DNA from: Brachionus plicatilis
Lineage: Eukaryota > Rotifera > Eurotatoria > Ploima > Brachionidae
NCBI GenBank assembly: GCA_010279815.1
Contig: QEOQ01000207.1
Coordinates: 1,642,078 to 1,706,077 of the forward strand
DNA length: 64,000 bases
Direction: 5' to 3'
A program made the translations under genes and the position numbers. Within the stretch, counting starts at the first letter, position 1. Each line of letters opens with the position of its first letter. This document shows positions 25,280-37,785 of the stretch, piece by piece. The notes below the pieces were generated by a model. The model did not search any database. It was not told the DNA's origin and was given only the letters and a program-made list of their open reading frames with translations.

Positions 25280-25312
25280 AAATAATTAATAATAAAAATA
25301 ATATTTCCCTTT

Positions 25313-25640
25313 CTATCCTTGTGGATAACGGGGAAGCGCTCATCTCCAGGCCGTTTAGAACAACGGCTCCAACCTGATACAGAGGTTACTGCATCGAGTT
25401 AGTCATCTACATCGCCCAGTCGGAACTATATATTATATATTATTACCCAGTCGGAACTATATATTATATATTATTACCCAGTCGGAACTGGTTCCTCTTT
25501 TTGTATGATGAAACGGGTTTATACATTCGTCCCGTACGGCAGAGATATTTAGAAGATTTTTCCACCCTCAGCGAGTTTCGAATCCCCGATCCTCTGCTTG
25601 CATGACTCACAAAAACCAACGGCTATATGGGCTAAATAAA
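25313..25640 (-). mobile_element. tRNA-derived SINE-like element
   Basis: Read on the minus strand, the start has an A-box-like TAGCCGTTGG and, at tRNA-like spacing, a B-box-like GATTCGAAAC, followed by a unique body. The body contains a tandem of a 31-bp unit starting cccagtcggaact (25415-25476, two copies, plus 15 bp of a third). The downstream end (left on the map) is A/T-rich. The segment is markedly richer in G+C than its surroundings, which supports a foreign origin. Confidence 0.55.
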
Positions 25641-26630
25641 AAAAAATAATTGCTTCATATTAATACTTCTAGGAGACCTCAGCCAACAATTTTTTTTTTA
25701 AATATATATAGTTTTATGATTAAATAAACAAAATTTTAAACATAATTTAATTTTATTTGATTTATTTAATTATTTGCTAATTTTAATTTTGATAAATTCT
25801 AATTTTTTTATTGTATATAAAGATGCTGTTCCTATGTTGTATAATTGCTAAATAAAAATTCAATATTATTTTGTAACCACAGAGTGCAACTATAATAATA
25901 AAACAAGGTTGATCAGAAATATTTAAGTTGATAAACATAATTCAATTTCTTGTATAAAATTCTTTAAAACTTGATATAAATTTAAAGTTTATTTAAATTT
26001 CTGAATAAATTCTTGAAAAAAATACTATTTAAAAAACACAAGATATATTAGAAAGTTAGAGTTAATTATAAAAATTATTTTAATACTAATTAATACTTTA
26101 AAAACCTAAACAAAGTATTAAAAATTCAGTGAACGTATCTTGAACATAATTTTCTTTTAACTTATTTATTATTTTTTTTTTATTTTCTGAAGGAGCATTA
26201 GCTTGGTGCAGATAAACAAATAAATAAAAAATTAAAATCCAGTTCTTTTAGCGGCCTGGTAGAAAAGTTAAAATCTAATAGCTGCGAACTATTAAATATT
26301 TAACTGAATCATAAAGAAAACACGTCTATAATTATATAAAGTTAGCAACATACTAAATAATAAATCAGCAGATTCAAATTTACTTACAGATGTCAAATGC
26401 TAACTGATCGCTAGACTCCAAAATTATTAAAAAGCAGCTTCCACAATTCCAAAACTGCATTGCCTTAGATTTAATTAAATCTTTAAATAATGATAAGCTA
26501 AGAATGGTAGCACATTGCGCTATACGAGAAAAATTACAGAATTAGAAAAATTTAAAAATTTATATAGTCAATATATATAATTAAGAAAGAAATTACAACT
26601 GAGAGGGGTACATAGTAGAAATTATTTATA
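25641..26630. other. AT-rich intergenic stretch
   Basis: Between the SINE-like element and the LINE relic. I see no gene or structured repeat in it. Confidence 0.5.
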
Positions 26631-26631
26631 A

Positions 26632-27376
26632 AATTTAAATTATTATGTGCGAATAACTTGAAAGGCCGGTCATGAAGGCATCGTAGCGTTTCTTGAATTG
26701 ATTGACTGAGTCGGAGTCTATGACCGCAGCTGGCAGGGCATTCCACTGATTGACAACCCTGTTCGTATAGGAATTACTTTTCTGCGTACATTTGGTTCAA
26801 ACCTGACACGACAGTTTCATCGTGTACCCCCTGATTCCTGTGGTCTGCCTGGGAGTTTGCCCAGCTCACTTCGTTGATGCCGTTTATGAGCTTGTGCACG
26901 GCGCCCGTGAAGGGATGTCAGGTCACGGATGGCAAGGCGGTCCTTGTAATTCTAGTTCTTAATTCTCGGAACTAGTTTGGAGTTTGTTAGCTCTCTGCTG
27001 CACAGTCTCCAGTATCTTAATGTATTTCTTGCTTGGCTTTCAATCTAGCACTCTGGGGTAGAATCGACAGGCAACTTGGTCTTGAGAGAGTGACAGATCC
27101 TGTCGAAGGCTTTTGCAAAGTCGATGAAGACCAATAAAAAATGGAATTCCTTATCCATACGGTGGGTGGCTGGCAGGCGAGGGAATAAAGACAATGAGCG
27201 TTGAGGATATTAGCTATCGTACCACCGTCCGTTCAATAGGAACCCTCATTATACAGCAGGCCTTCGATGGTATCCTTGAATTGCTTCTAGCCATTGACGA
27301 AGTTGAAGAGCAGTGTGGTCCGACGCTTATAAAGGCCCGGACAATGAGTCTTCAAACTTACACATTGACTATCTGA
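26632..27376 (-). mobile_element. Degraded non-LTR retrotransposon (LINE) fragment
   Basis: On the minus strand, broken frames spell the LINE reverse-transcriptase motif VFIDFAKAFDRICHSL (about 27080-27135), then, out of order with a normal element, the C-terminal signatures YKDRLAIRDLTSL and RVVNQWNALPAAVIDSDSV (26640-26760). The palm motif with the catalytic Asp pair should lie between them and is absent. Several stops and frameshifts interrupt it. The segment is GC-richer than its flanks. It looks like a CR1/Jockey-type relic with an internal deletion. Confidence 0.8.
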
Positions 27377-27379
27377 CCC

Positions 27380-29389
27380 CAGAAAACAGTTGACTAAAAT
27401 AATTTATTATAAAATAGAAAATAAATATAAGAAATCTTTTATTGAAATGAAAAATAAAAAAATACAAAATCATTTTCTAAGCAAATCAAATTGCAAAACA
27501 AAAAAATGCGAGTCTTTATTAGAGAATGAGATAAAAAAAAATAAAAAAAATACCACAAAAAAATAATAATCATTATTGATCAAAAGATTTTTAAATGGTT
27601 TTGTACACTTTCAAAAATAAACTCTAATTTATACAAACAATTCAAAAAGGTATTTTATCTTCTTTTTTGCTTTACTTATATCAAAATTAAAGAAAAGTTG
27701 ATAAAAAAAGATGAACAGATTTTATATATGCTCTTAAATTTTATTTAAAAATGCAGCCGCCTTTAGACAGGAGAAAATGTCTGATTTATTCTCTCAAAAA
27801 TTTTAAATTTAGATCTCTACAAACCATCATAGATATTTTAGTCATTATAAGTAAAATTTAATGGCCAAAAATGATAACACGTTTGGAATTTTTAAATCAG
27901 CCAAAATAAAATTAAAGGTAAAACGCCGTAACGTTAATTTGACAATTTTGAAACTGATCGAACTCCTTTTCCTAATTAGACTGAATTAAATAGGTTCGAC
28001 TGCTTATGATTTATTCTGGTTAAAAAATATTTTAAATTTTGAGAGCTTGGCACAAACATTTTCAATTAGTCAGACATATTTTAATTCTAAATAGTACATT
28101 TGATGATTAAATGACTTGAGACAAAATATTAATATTAATTTTTCATTTTAGAGAAAATTTAAAAAGTGTGTTTAGTTCAACTATTCGCAAAGAATGAGTG
28201 CGGTATACAAGAATGAGTGCGGTATATGTCTGAAATTTAAATGTTTATAAAGATCCTGAATTGATGGTGCAATACAGAATATCGAAGAAATACTAAACGA
28301 AATTTTAAAAATAATAGACTAAACAGATAAATCTCATATTTTTCATTCAAATTTCTCATATTCAATATTTCGTTCACAAAAGTTTTGCAATAGTTCACAA
28401 CAGTGGCGTGTAGATATTTATATAACAATTTTTCTCACCATTCAATCAAAAAAAACAACACTGAATTAAAAATAAGAAATTTAAAATTTATTTACAGAAA
28501 TTTAGTTTATTTAAACTTGGTTAAATAAACATGCAGCAATTAAGTACTTTTGTTTTTTAATAATCAAACATGGTCTATCGATTATTAATATTTTTTATTG
28601 TTAATGAACATTAATTTTTCGAAATCAATTATTGAAAGTCTATTACAACGGTGCCAAAGATTAGTACCTATATTTGAATAAAATCTCTCTCTTGGATAAC
28701 TCGACACTAGAACTACTTATTTAATTTCAAGACGAAATTCTTCTACTTCTATTTCAATCTTTCTTTTACTCATTTAGCTCAGCTTTAATATCATTTGTTA
28801 TTTGTCTCCATCAGGGTCTAAAGTTTTCTGTCGATACATTGGTAACTTGATTAATAGAATCATTTTTAGAGTTAAAAAGAATTTGGTTCCAAAATTAAGA
28901 TGGGAATCTAAATTTGACTTAAAATTGGGAAATAATAAAAATGCTTTAATTAAAATATATCTATTAATGACTTTTAAATACTATTAAATATTTTTTTTCG
29001 TTCATTGGATTGACGTTGATTACGAAATTTTATTTTAAAAATTTTTTTATATAAGAATTTTATTTTTTTTTATCTTGAGACTGAAAATGAAGATTTTTTA
29101 AAATTGTCATTAAACAAATAAAATATTTGAAAATGTACACCACAATAAAATTTAATAAGATTTTTCAAAACGAAAAAGATAATACTTCTTTTTTTTTTCA
29201 CTTGAGATTAGCTATGCGTGTTTAATTTTTAATAAAAAAGTGGTTATCATCATTTAAGAGAAAAAATAGTTGAATATAATAAAATGTCATATGATAAGGT
29301 CTGAACTAATGCATAATATCAATTTATAAAGATAATAAAAAGAAAAATTTAAGAAAATAACCACTTTTTTTAATTCTAAATTTTTTCAA
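27380..29389. other. AT-rich intergenic stretch
   Basis: No gene recognised. A short direct duplication (agaatgagtgcggtata) occurs at about 28191-28228. Small open frames at 28237-28428 and 28802-28987 have no coding character beyond chance. Confidence 0.5.
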
Positions 29390-30698
29390 ATGACTTCAAA
29401 TAAAAGCTCAAACTCTTCATTCGGATCACAAACACCAAAACTCAACTTTTTTTTGGTTTCAATTCAAAAATGTTCCGAGTCCAATCCGACAGTCTACTGC
29501 AAGTATTCAGCAAGCTTAATTACTTTCGGTCATCTTTGTTTGCTGTTTTATTTTCCATTGATGTTTTATCGAATGAGCAAACTTGGTAATCGATTCAGAA
29601 ATCATTACAATCTTAGTTTTCTATGGCTTTGCTCACTGATTCTGATGTTTTCTATTGATATACTCGAATTTTTGGTCACTCACGATCAAAATTTATATTC
29701 TATGGTCATAATATCAGCTACGATTTTAAACATTACTTTAGGCTTTATTTTTTCATTTAAATATATTCGCACATATTCAAAAGATGGTGTTATTTACAAG
29801 CAAATACTAACAATAGCATTTTCGGTATCACTGTTTGTCATTATTATTGTTGCCAGAGTAATTACCAGAAAAAGTCTGCTAAAAATTAACAAATATGACC
29901 AAGAAACATATACAAAAGTTAATACGCATTTATTTCTTTATTATTTTGTATTTATTTTATTTGGCTTTGCACAAGTAAAAACATTTTTTAAATTATATTT
30001 AAATCAATTAAACTATTCTGTCTAAGGTTCATCAAAATATTCGCAATAATTTTGCACGTACCATGACGAATTCGTCCTATGCTTTATGGATATTGGGATC
30101 TTTCTTTTTCATCTTTTATTCGTCTATTTTGCCAATCGATCCGGCTTACGATTTTATTCATCTAAGAAATTATTTTCTACTCACCACTTTAATAGTAATT
30201 ATATCCCAAGACATTTATTTTTACAGGCAAAAGAAATCACTTGATAATAGACTAAATGGATTTATGCTTAAAAATATCAAGCCCGACATGCAAACAAATT
30301 TAGCTTCAAATCCGAGTAAACAAGAAAAAATTCTAAAATTCACCGACAATGTTTTTAATGACGAAGTATTTTTCGATGTTAGAAATTACAAAAACAAAAG
30401 TGAATTAAACAAAACCCTATTTGATTTAAAAGACAATATTTCTGATACAACAGAAGATAATGACATTGCTAATAAAGAGAAGAGATTAAAACTTTTTATA
30501 AAAAGCAATCAACAATTTCTTTTAGTAATTTTTAGCTTAATTTTAGGAATACAATTTTTGATATCAACTGGTTTAATGTTCACATCGGTTTCAAGTCCTG
30601 TTTATAGATATTTTACTTTGGTCATTCACCCTTTAATTGTATTAACTTCAGTAATGTCAAATTATGTGAGTAAAAATTTTAGAAATCAAAGTGCTTAA
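29390..30698 (+). CDS. Orphan polytopic membrane protein, 2 exons
   Basis: An ATG at 29390 opens 195 codons ending at a donor at 29975; a 52-bp intron (29975-30026) ends CTAAG and the frame continues to 30698, giving 418 residues. About five membrane segments lie in the first half and four in the second, separated by a hydrophilic loop of ~90 residues. The spacing of the first five, with a basic stretch (YIRTYSKDG) after the third, is reminiscent of the N-terminal TMD0 of ABCC-type transporters, but no ATPase domain follows and the resemblance is weak. A highly divergent receptor is an alternative. I do not recognise the family. Confidence 0.7.
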
Positions 30699-32867
30699 AA
30701 TGTTTTTTTTTATTATATTACTTTTATTAAAATTAATTTAAATAAAATTTATTTTTCTTGAATTTTATTAGCTATTCAAAAATAAATTAAAAGAACAAGA
30801 CAAATTTTTGAAAATGTCAAAAATAAAGAGGGAGGATTAATATCTGGTCCCAATAAAATTAGTCCCACCCTCAATTAAATCAATGTTGCAAAAATTTAAA
30901 GATTTTGAACAAATTTATCCTAAATTTTAGTTTTATTGGCAATATCGATTTTCTTTTCTGATATTACATTTAATGATTTGTAGAAATATAACATCTTAAA
31001 CTTGAATTCGTTTGTCTTAAGAATAGTTTAGTATTTTTTTATTAAAGAACCATTTAGTAGTAAATAAATTATTATTAAAAATTAATTTTAATAATATTCT
31101 AATCTAAAGGTTTTGATGTAAGAAACAATTTATCATGCAATAATTGATTTTTTAAGAGTAGAAACAACAAAATTTATTAATAATATAAGCAACAAAACGA
31201 GTCATTTGACTCGTTTTATGAAAATTTAATGGATAAAAAATGTAATTAAATGTGCTCATTTTCGTTCAAGTACCAGGGTTTCAGTTTTTTAGAGATTAGC
31301 AAGCTTTTTATCAATATATTATCACTAATTCATGGATTTTTTAGCTAAATTCATAATTTTTAATTGCAAAACTTAGTAAAAATTAATTAATTCAATTGAA
31401 AAATCAAAAGTCATTCGGAGTGAATGGGTTGCGAAAAAAACCTTTGAACAAACCAAACAAATATGAACAGTAAAATTAAAATTATTCTGATTTGTATCTT
31501 ATGCCTAAGTTTTAAACTTCAGAATATAAATAATGAAAAAATTTAAATATTTGAGTTTTCGGTGAGTTATTTGAATATTTTTACTTTTCTGTGAAAATTA
31601 ATTAAATATTGTCAAAATCTGAATTTGTCAGGCCACTTAATGCTTTTGAACGCAGAAATTGTTCTATTAATGGCTGACTGGATATTACAGAAAAAGAAAA
31701 AGGGAGTATTATCCTCGAGAAAATAACATTTAAGTTAGACTGAGAGCCTTTTAAATTATTAACGCGGTCGTTCGCATAGAAATTGATATTAATTATTGCC
31801 TGTGTTAATTTCATGTAAAAAAAATAATACTAAAACAGCAACAATAATACTATTAATTAAATGCTATTTTTAAGAAAAAATATTTTTAATTAAAAAAAAA
31901 AATTAATCAATATTTATTAATTTTAGAGACAAAATCAGTTTATTTGTTTTTATTTTATAGTCTGATAGGAATATCAACTTTTTATTTTTTCTTGACAGTT
32001 TTCTAAAAACTGAGTAAATTTTACATGATTCACAATTCTCTCTAAACCTATTACATTTTATGACCAATTTGATTTTTAAGAATTAAAGACCAAATCGATG
32101 ACAAAATATTTTATCAAAAATTACGTGACCCGATTAATAGATTGAAGTAAGTTTTCGAAATGACTCAATAAATTAAAATCTACATTAAAAATCTAATTTA
32201 AATCATTTATAAAAAATAATTAAAATAAAAATATTTAAACTAACGAATTTACTGACATGTCATTAAATTTTTTATATCACTCAATTCGAATGATTAAGTT
32301 ATTCCTTTTTCTTTTGGATTTGGATTTTTATAAAAGATCTTAAGGAGCTGCACTGATAAAAATATGTGTAATGACTCATTTGGAACTTACTCATTGGTTT
32401 TTTTCTATGTTTTCAAATGCGTAAGTTTCAAAAAAATTTGTCCAAAATAAAAGTTCCACTTTCAAATCCGTCTATCCTGATTCTTTTTTTGGTTTATTTC
32501 ACAAGCCTATCAACATTTTTTTGGCAATTACCAAATTTTGGGCAGCACAGTTGAGAAATATCTAGTATAATAATAAAATGTTAAATCTGCGAAAAACTTT
32601 TTGAGGAAAAAGGGTTGAAAATGCATATGGCTCGGAAGCATAATCAAAATAAATTTATTTTTATAACAAATTCTATTTTATTTTTTGAATTTTTATGAAT
32701 AAAAATAATACTTGATCACATATTAAGTGAATATGTGAATTTGTAAAAAATTGTTGTTCTGTCACAATTAATTAAAAACTGGAAAAAGATTTGATAAAAA
32801 AAAGATTTTATTAAAAATTAGAAAAATATTTTGCCTAATGGTTCAACTATTCTGATAAAATAACAAA
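30699..32867. other. AT-rich intergenic stretch with one small open frame
   Basis: A 70-codon minus-strand frame with an ATG (31602-31814) is slightly less AT-rich than its surroundings and could be a small gene or isolated exon; it has no recognisable motif. Nothing else is seen. Confidence 0.45.
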
Positions 32868-34554
32868 TTAACATTTTATCTTTGAAAGAATTTGAGTGAT
32901 TTCATTTTGTCTTTCAATGTCTGTAGCCGACGAATCCTTAAAAAAAATCCTAATTGTTTTGCCGATTAATTAATTTATTTTAAAATTTACTCTCCATATA
33001 ATTATTATATTATCATAGCCGGTGGAGATGATCTCCTTTTTTGAAATGGTTTTGATGATCTATTTAAAAATTTAATTTTTGAATTTAAATTCAAATTTTA
33101 TTTTACAGAAATTGCGGAAGACTGTCCTAGACATTCCCCAATCAATTTTAAGCTTACATTTAATACAGATCTTTTATATTAATCATTTTAATATATGAAA
33201 TTTTAATCGGAAAATTATAAAGACATACTTATCATCTAAACACTCATCAAATTTCCAAATTCTAATGGATCCATTTTCAGCACCAGTCACCAAAATATTG
33301 TTTCTTTATTTTTAATAAATAAATGAAATTTATTTTTTCAATTTTAAATTTACTCTAGCAATAGCAAATTTGTTATCTTTGATCTACTGTGCGAATTAAC
33401 TATTTTGTAAACAAATTTTTTGCTCTCGTTATCAAATACACTAAGGTTCAGTCCACTGGCAATTATTAAATATCTCTTTTAACATATTAAGGATAAGAAA
33501 ATAATAATTTATTTAAATTTGAAAATATTGTTAACCTGGTAAACTTGTTTGATGCTACAAACACTGAAAAAATCAGATTTAATAAAACTTTCAGTCAAAT
33601 CACATTCGTCAAAAGGTTTTAGTTCTTGTAGCTTTTGCATGGTCTCAGCTTGCCAAATAAAAATCGTACCATCACATGAACCCGATGCAAAGAGAGAATC
33701 TTTTAGATAATCTAAACAAAGAATTGTATCTGTATGACAATTTTCACATATTTTCAATAGTTTGATGCGAATTTTTTTAACGATTAAATCTATTTTATCA
33801 AAACAAAATAAAACATAAAATTCAATATCTGTATTTGTTGCTAAAACTATTTTTGTTTTATTTATTAAAATTATGAATTTGACTGTATTATCGTGATCTT
33901 TGCGCGGAAATTGGTCTAAGACATTTAAAGAGAAATCGAAAATTTTTAGATCAAAATCTGCTGCAAAAAAAAATTCATTGATCTGCTCGGCTTCGAAAAT
34001 CTTGAATATTTTAGGACCATTCACTTTTGATATTAGCTTATATGTACTCGTATCCCAAACCTTTTAATTTTTTTAAATGATTTTTTTTTAATTAAAATTT
34101 CAATAAAATACTGTAATTGATTTATCATTGCTTGAAATAGCTAGAAATGTTTTTTCGCCGCAATTTAATTCAGCAATTGAGTTAATTGCTTGATTGTGAA
34201 ATTTGATTTCAATTATTTTTGTTCCAAACTTAAAATAATAAATTTGAGATGTTAAATTTTTTAATTTATTTAGTTAAACTAACTTTAGAATCCCAGATAC
34301 TCAAACAACCATTTTCGTTCCCAACTACAAATTTTTTTTTATCTTTGAAAACATAAATTTGAGTGGCTGCAGACTTGAAAGATGGAAGTATGGTAATGTT
34401 TGAGAATGTATTTTCAGGTTGGTAGGGTCCTATTTCAGCATCTTTACACTCGTTATTAAATAGTTTTGTGATGTTCTATGAATCATAAAAATTATATGTA
34501 TCAGATGATAGATTTTCTTTAGCAAACCTTAGATTTTCCGAATAAAAATGACAT
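32868..34554 (-). CDS. WDR41: WD40-repeat protein, WDR41 orthologue
   Basis: The gene starts with a 27-bp micro-exon (34528-34554, MSFLFGKSK). Further exons encode a string of WD blades: KKFVVGNENGCLSIWD, SSNDKSITVWDTSTYKL, LFASGSCDGTIFIWQ, IIASGLNLSVFDNESKKF, ILVTGAENGSIRIWKFDE, LIGECLGQSSAIS and STGYDNIIIIWRV. The order and the linkers match WDR41, including the late LIGxxxGxSS block before the final blade. In other animals WDR41 binds C9orf72-SMCR8, a Rab GAP complex acting at lysosomes and in autophagy. Introns are roughly 40-60 bp. The stop is at 32868-32870. It lies divergent from UBE2G1, about 1.2 kb away. Confidence 0.85.
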
Positions 34555-35714
34555 ATTTTCTTTCCTAGAGATAAAAGTTCATATTATGCTTTTATTACTT
34601 TGGCAAAGATAAAAAAAATTGCTTTTATAGATTCATTTAAACAAACTTAACATTTCTTTGGATATCATTAATTTTATCAAACTTGAATTTAATGTATAAT
34701 TTATAAAATAAACTTAAAAGATCCTTTAACGAATAAATAAAAAAAAATTTCAAACGAAACTATTAATTCGATTTAATTCTAATTTTAATTTTATTTAATA
34801 AATTATCTGAATATCCCATATACTAAAATAAAATTATAAGAATTTTCAATCTATTAAAAGAGCATAAAAATTATTAACGAAAAAAATTTTAAAGATTTTA
34901 GCACCAAAAATTTATGTTTACCACTCATACTTTTTTAATTTAACTAATATTGCTATAATTCCATCTTCTTATTTTATTGCTAATAAAAAATTTTTAAATT
35001 TTGTTTTTTGAGAATGAAAAAATGGAGATTCTTTAAAAAATCTTTTTCCTTGAAAATACATTGAACTTTAATGGAAAAATGATTATCTATATTTAACTGT
35101 TCTAAAAAAAAGATAATGTTTTAAAAAGTTCGTAATTTTGTTAAATAATAACGAGAAAAATAAAAAACCTAAAAAATTTAGTAATTTAATTGTGTTTTTG
35201 AATTAATAAAATAATTTATCACAAAAAAAGAAATTTTTAGTTTTTTGATCTCTCATGTAAAAAGCTAAGTATTAATCAATATTACTTTTGAGGAAATAGA
35301 TGGCTAAGTAAAATTTTTTAAAGACTTCTTTTCGGCCAATTTTTATTGCAAAACGTAATTTCTTAAAATAAGCATGCAATTTTTATATTAGTTGTTGAGT
35401 ATGGTATAAATTTAACAAATGTTTGCAAATTAACAAAAATATTCAATATCCAACAGAACATAATCCATAGTTCAGGAATTTAAGAATAGAGTTTTAACAA
35501 AAATAATCAACTTGTTGATAGAAAAAAAGTTTTGTAAAAATTTTAAAATTCGTTTTAAAATAATAATTTTCTTTCTAATTTTTATTTTGTTTTATGAATT
35601 TGTCTAGTAATATGATGCATATACTATTTAACAAAGAATATTCTCATTTAAAAATTGAACTAAGCGATTATTTTGATAATATTTTTCAACTAGTTTAGTA
35701 TTTAGATCTGGATT
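34555..35714. promoter_or_regulatory. Divergent intergenic region between WDR41 and UBE2G1
   Basis: 1.16 kb of AT-rich sequence between two genes transcribed away from each other; both promoters should lie here. No specific motif stands out. Confidence 0.4.
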
Positions 35715-36434
35715 ATGTCAGCAACTCCTCAGTCGGCGCTTCTGCTCCAAAAACAGCTAAAAGGTAAACAAAATGCAGCGTCCCAAAATTAAATTTTTAA
35801 AATGATTTCAGAGCTAAACAAAAATCCAGTTAATGGCTTTTCAGCTGGATTAATTGATGACAATGATATTTACAAGTGGGAAGTTTTAATCATCGGACCT
35901 CCTGATACTTTATAGTATTTTATTTAAATGCATTGCTTCTATTCATGTTCGTAACTGATTGATAAATAGTGAAGGTGGATTTTTCAAAGCGCATTTGTAT
36001 TTCCCTGTAGACTATCCTCTGAGACCTCCCAAGATGAAATTCGTATCTGAAATATGGCACCCGAATAGTAAGTTTTTGCTTTTAAAAATTTTTATTTTGC
36101 ATGTTATACAAAAATTTAAGTTGATAAAAATGGTGACGTTTGCATCTCGATTTTACACGAGCCCGGTGACGACAAATACGGATACGAAAAAGCAGAAGAG
36201 CGCTGGCTTCCAGTTCATACTGTAGAGACCATTCTACTTAGCGTTATTTCGATGCTTGCCGATCCGAATTATGAATCACCAGCAAATGTAGATGCAGCGG
36301 TATGATTCTTAAATTCATCAGCTTTTATTTTAAAATTAATTGAATCTTTATTTTAGAAAGAATGGAGAGAAAATCAGGCCGAGTTTAAGAAAAGAGTTGC
36401 TAGATGCGTTCGAAAAAGTCAAGAATCCTTATAG
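35715..36434 (+). CDS. UBE2G1: Ubiquitin-conjugating enzyme E2 G1
   Basis: Exons 35715-35763, 35812-35914, 35970-36067, 36121-36299 and 36357-36434 join cleanly into a full-length UBC-fold E2. Diagnostic stretches include [51 protein letters not shown] and the active-site segment [20 protein letters not shown], which carries the catalytic Cys and the acidic loop insertion of the UBC7/G family. The C-terminus [20 protein letters not shown] is that of UBE2G1 rather than UBE2G2. The enzyme builds mainly Lys48-linked chains. A poly(A) signal AATAAA lies at 36481-36486. Confidence 0.97.
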
Positions 36435-36690
36435 ATTTCATAAATTATTGCATAAACATCTTAATAATTTTTATTTAAAAAATAAAACTCTTTCTTTAAC
36501 TTTATTATTTTAACCATTTTTTTTGAATCAATGATGTACAATTTTATTATAAAAATAATTTTATGATATCTATTTAAAAACCAAAGAAAAAGAACAATAT
36601 TCTTAATTTAATATTTCAGTACATTGATTATCTTATAGAATAAGTTTTAAAAAAATGATATTTAAATAAAAAAATTTTAAAAATAGTTTT

Positions 36691-37632
36691 TTAATTCTGA
36701 AATATTATATTTTTCGACAGATCAGGCTCTAGACCATGTTCTTTTTCATAGCTGAATTTCTTTTTCTCTTTATTTAATAATTGATCACGCAAAACTTGGA
36801 ACTCGTTTATTGAGTTTTCTTTTGACTTGACTATATTTGCTCTACAATCAACTTTATGGTGATCCTCTTTAGTCTCGCAAATTGACTCTAAGTCAACAAT
36901 CTGATTTTTACTTTCAGATAAATTTTTGAATTCAAAATTGTTGTTGGTTCGTGGTAAACTTCGAAAAATTTGAAATTTTTTTGTCAAATAAAAAATTATA
37001 CAAGATAAAAATATCAAAAAAGATAAAAAACCAATAATCAAAAGCACAAAAAAGAACCAATTTGAAATAATTTTATTCCAAAACATTTCGAATGATGACC
37101 TAAAGATTGGAATTTCATAGTCGTAGTAATCTAACATTGCCGAGTTGGTATTTTTGTGAAACATAACAGTCGATGAACAACCTTTTCCTAGTCTTCTATT
37201 CAAACTTAATTTTAGCTTTAAATCGAACAAATTTGGACTTTGGTTAGCCTTAAAATTAAATTTAAATGATAAAAAGCTGATTTTTGAACTCAGTTTTAAA
37301 TTGAAATTTTTTATAAAAAATGTCTCTGGGCAATTTAGAGCATTCAATTCGATTATTTTATCATCTAAGTCTAATGTGTAGAACCACTTCGATTTTGACA
37401 AATTATTGGAATGATAACATTCAGCATCGAATGCGAACGCAATCACATTATTCTTTGACTCATTCAGCATCATTCCAAATGAAAGATCATATTTTTTGTC
37501 AACATAAAGCAACTTTTTGTCATCAAAATTCTTTCCATTGACTACAAAATTACAGCTCGACTGGGAGTTTACGAATTTTGCGTGGAACCAGAGAAAACTC
37601 AGTACGTGATTAAAAAAAATTTTTGAGATCAT
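36691..37632 (-). CDS. Orphan type I membrane protein A
   Basis: An uninterrupted 313-codon frame with an ATG start and no intron. It has an N-terminal hydrophobic segment, an ectodomain of ~170 residues with about five Cys and several N-glycosylation sequons, a strong transmembrane helix (WFFFVLLIIGFLSFLIFLSC), then a basic stop-transfer stretch and a ~95-residue charged cytoplasmic tail. I recognise no domain. It sits in the same orientation as a second protein of the same architecture (37786-38502), suggesting related functions or an old tandem duplication, though the two sequences are not obviously alike. Confidence 0.75.
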   Translation of the reverse strand: MISKIFFNHVLSFLWFHAKFVNSQSSCNFVVNGKNFDDKKLLYVDKKYDLSFGMMLNESKNNVIAFAFDAECYHSNNLSKSKWFYTLDLDDKIIELNALNCPETFFIKNFNLKLSSKISFLSFKFNFKANQSPNLFDLKLKLSLNRRLGKGCSSTVMFHKNTNSAMLDYYDYEIPIFRSSFEMFWNKIISNWFFFVLLIIGFLSFLIFLSCIIFYLTKKFQIFRSLPRTNNNFEFKNLSESKNQIVDLESICETKEDHHKVDCRANIVKSKENSINEFQVLRDQLLNKEKKKFSYEKEHGLEPDLSKNIIFQN

Positions 37633-37785
37633 TTTTAAAATTAAAATTGTTTTTATTTAACTAGCTAAAAAAATTTAATTTCTATTCTAAGAAAAACAGG
37701 TGAAAATTATCTTTTTTTTTTGTACAAAAAATTTATTCATTCACAAATTAAATTTAATTAAAACTATCGTAATTTTTTACATAAC

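Noticed and set aside
25560..25640. Functional tRNA gene
   Set aside because: A- and B-box-like words are present but no cloverleaf with acceptor stem pairing could be drawn; read as a SINE head.
26552..26746. 64-codon minus-strand frame starting MECPASC
   Set aside because: It is an out-of-frame reading of the LINE C-terminal block, whose correct frame gives WNALPAAVIDSD.
27194..27376. 60-codon plus-strand frame
   Set aside because: Antisense of the LINE relic; higher G+C there lengthens chance frames.
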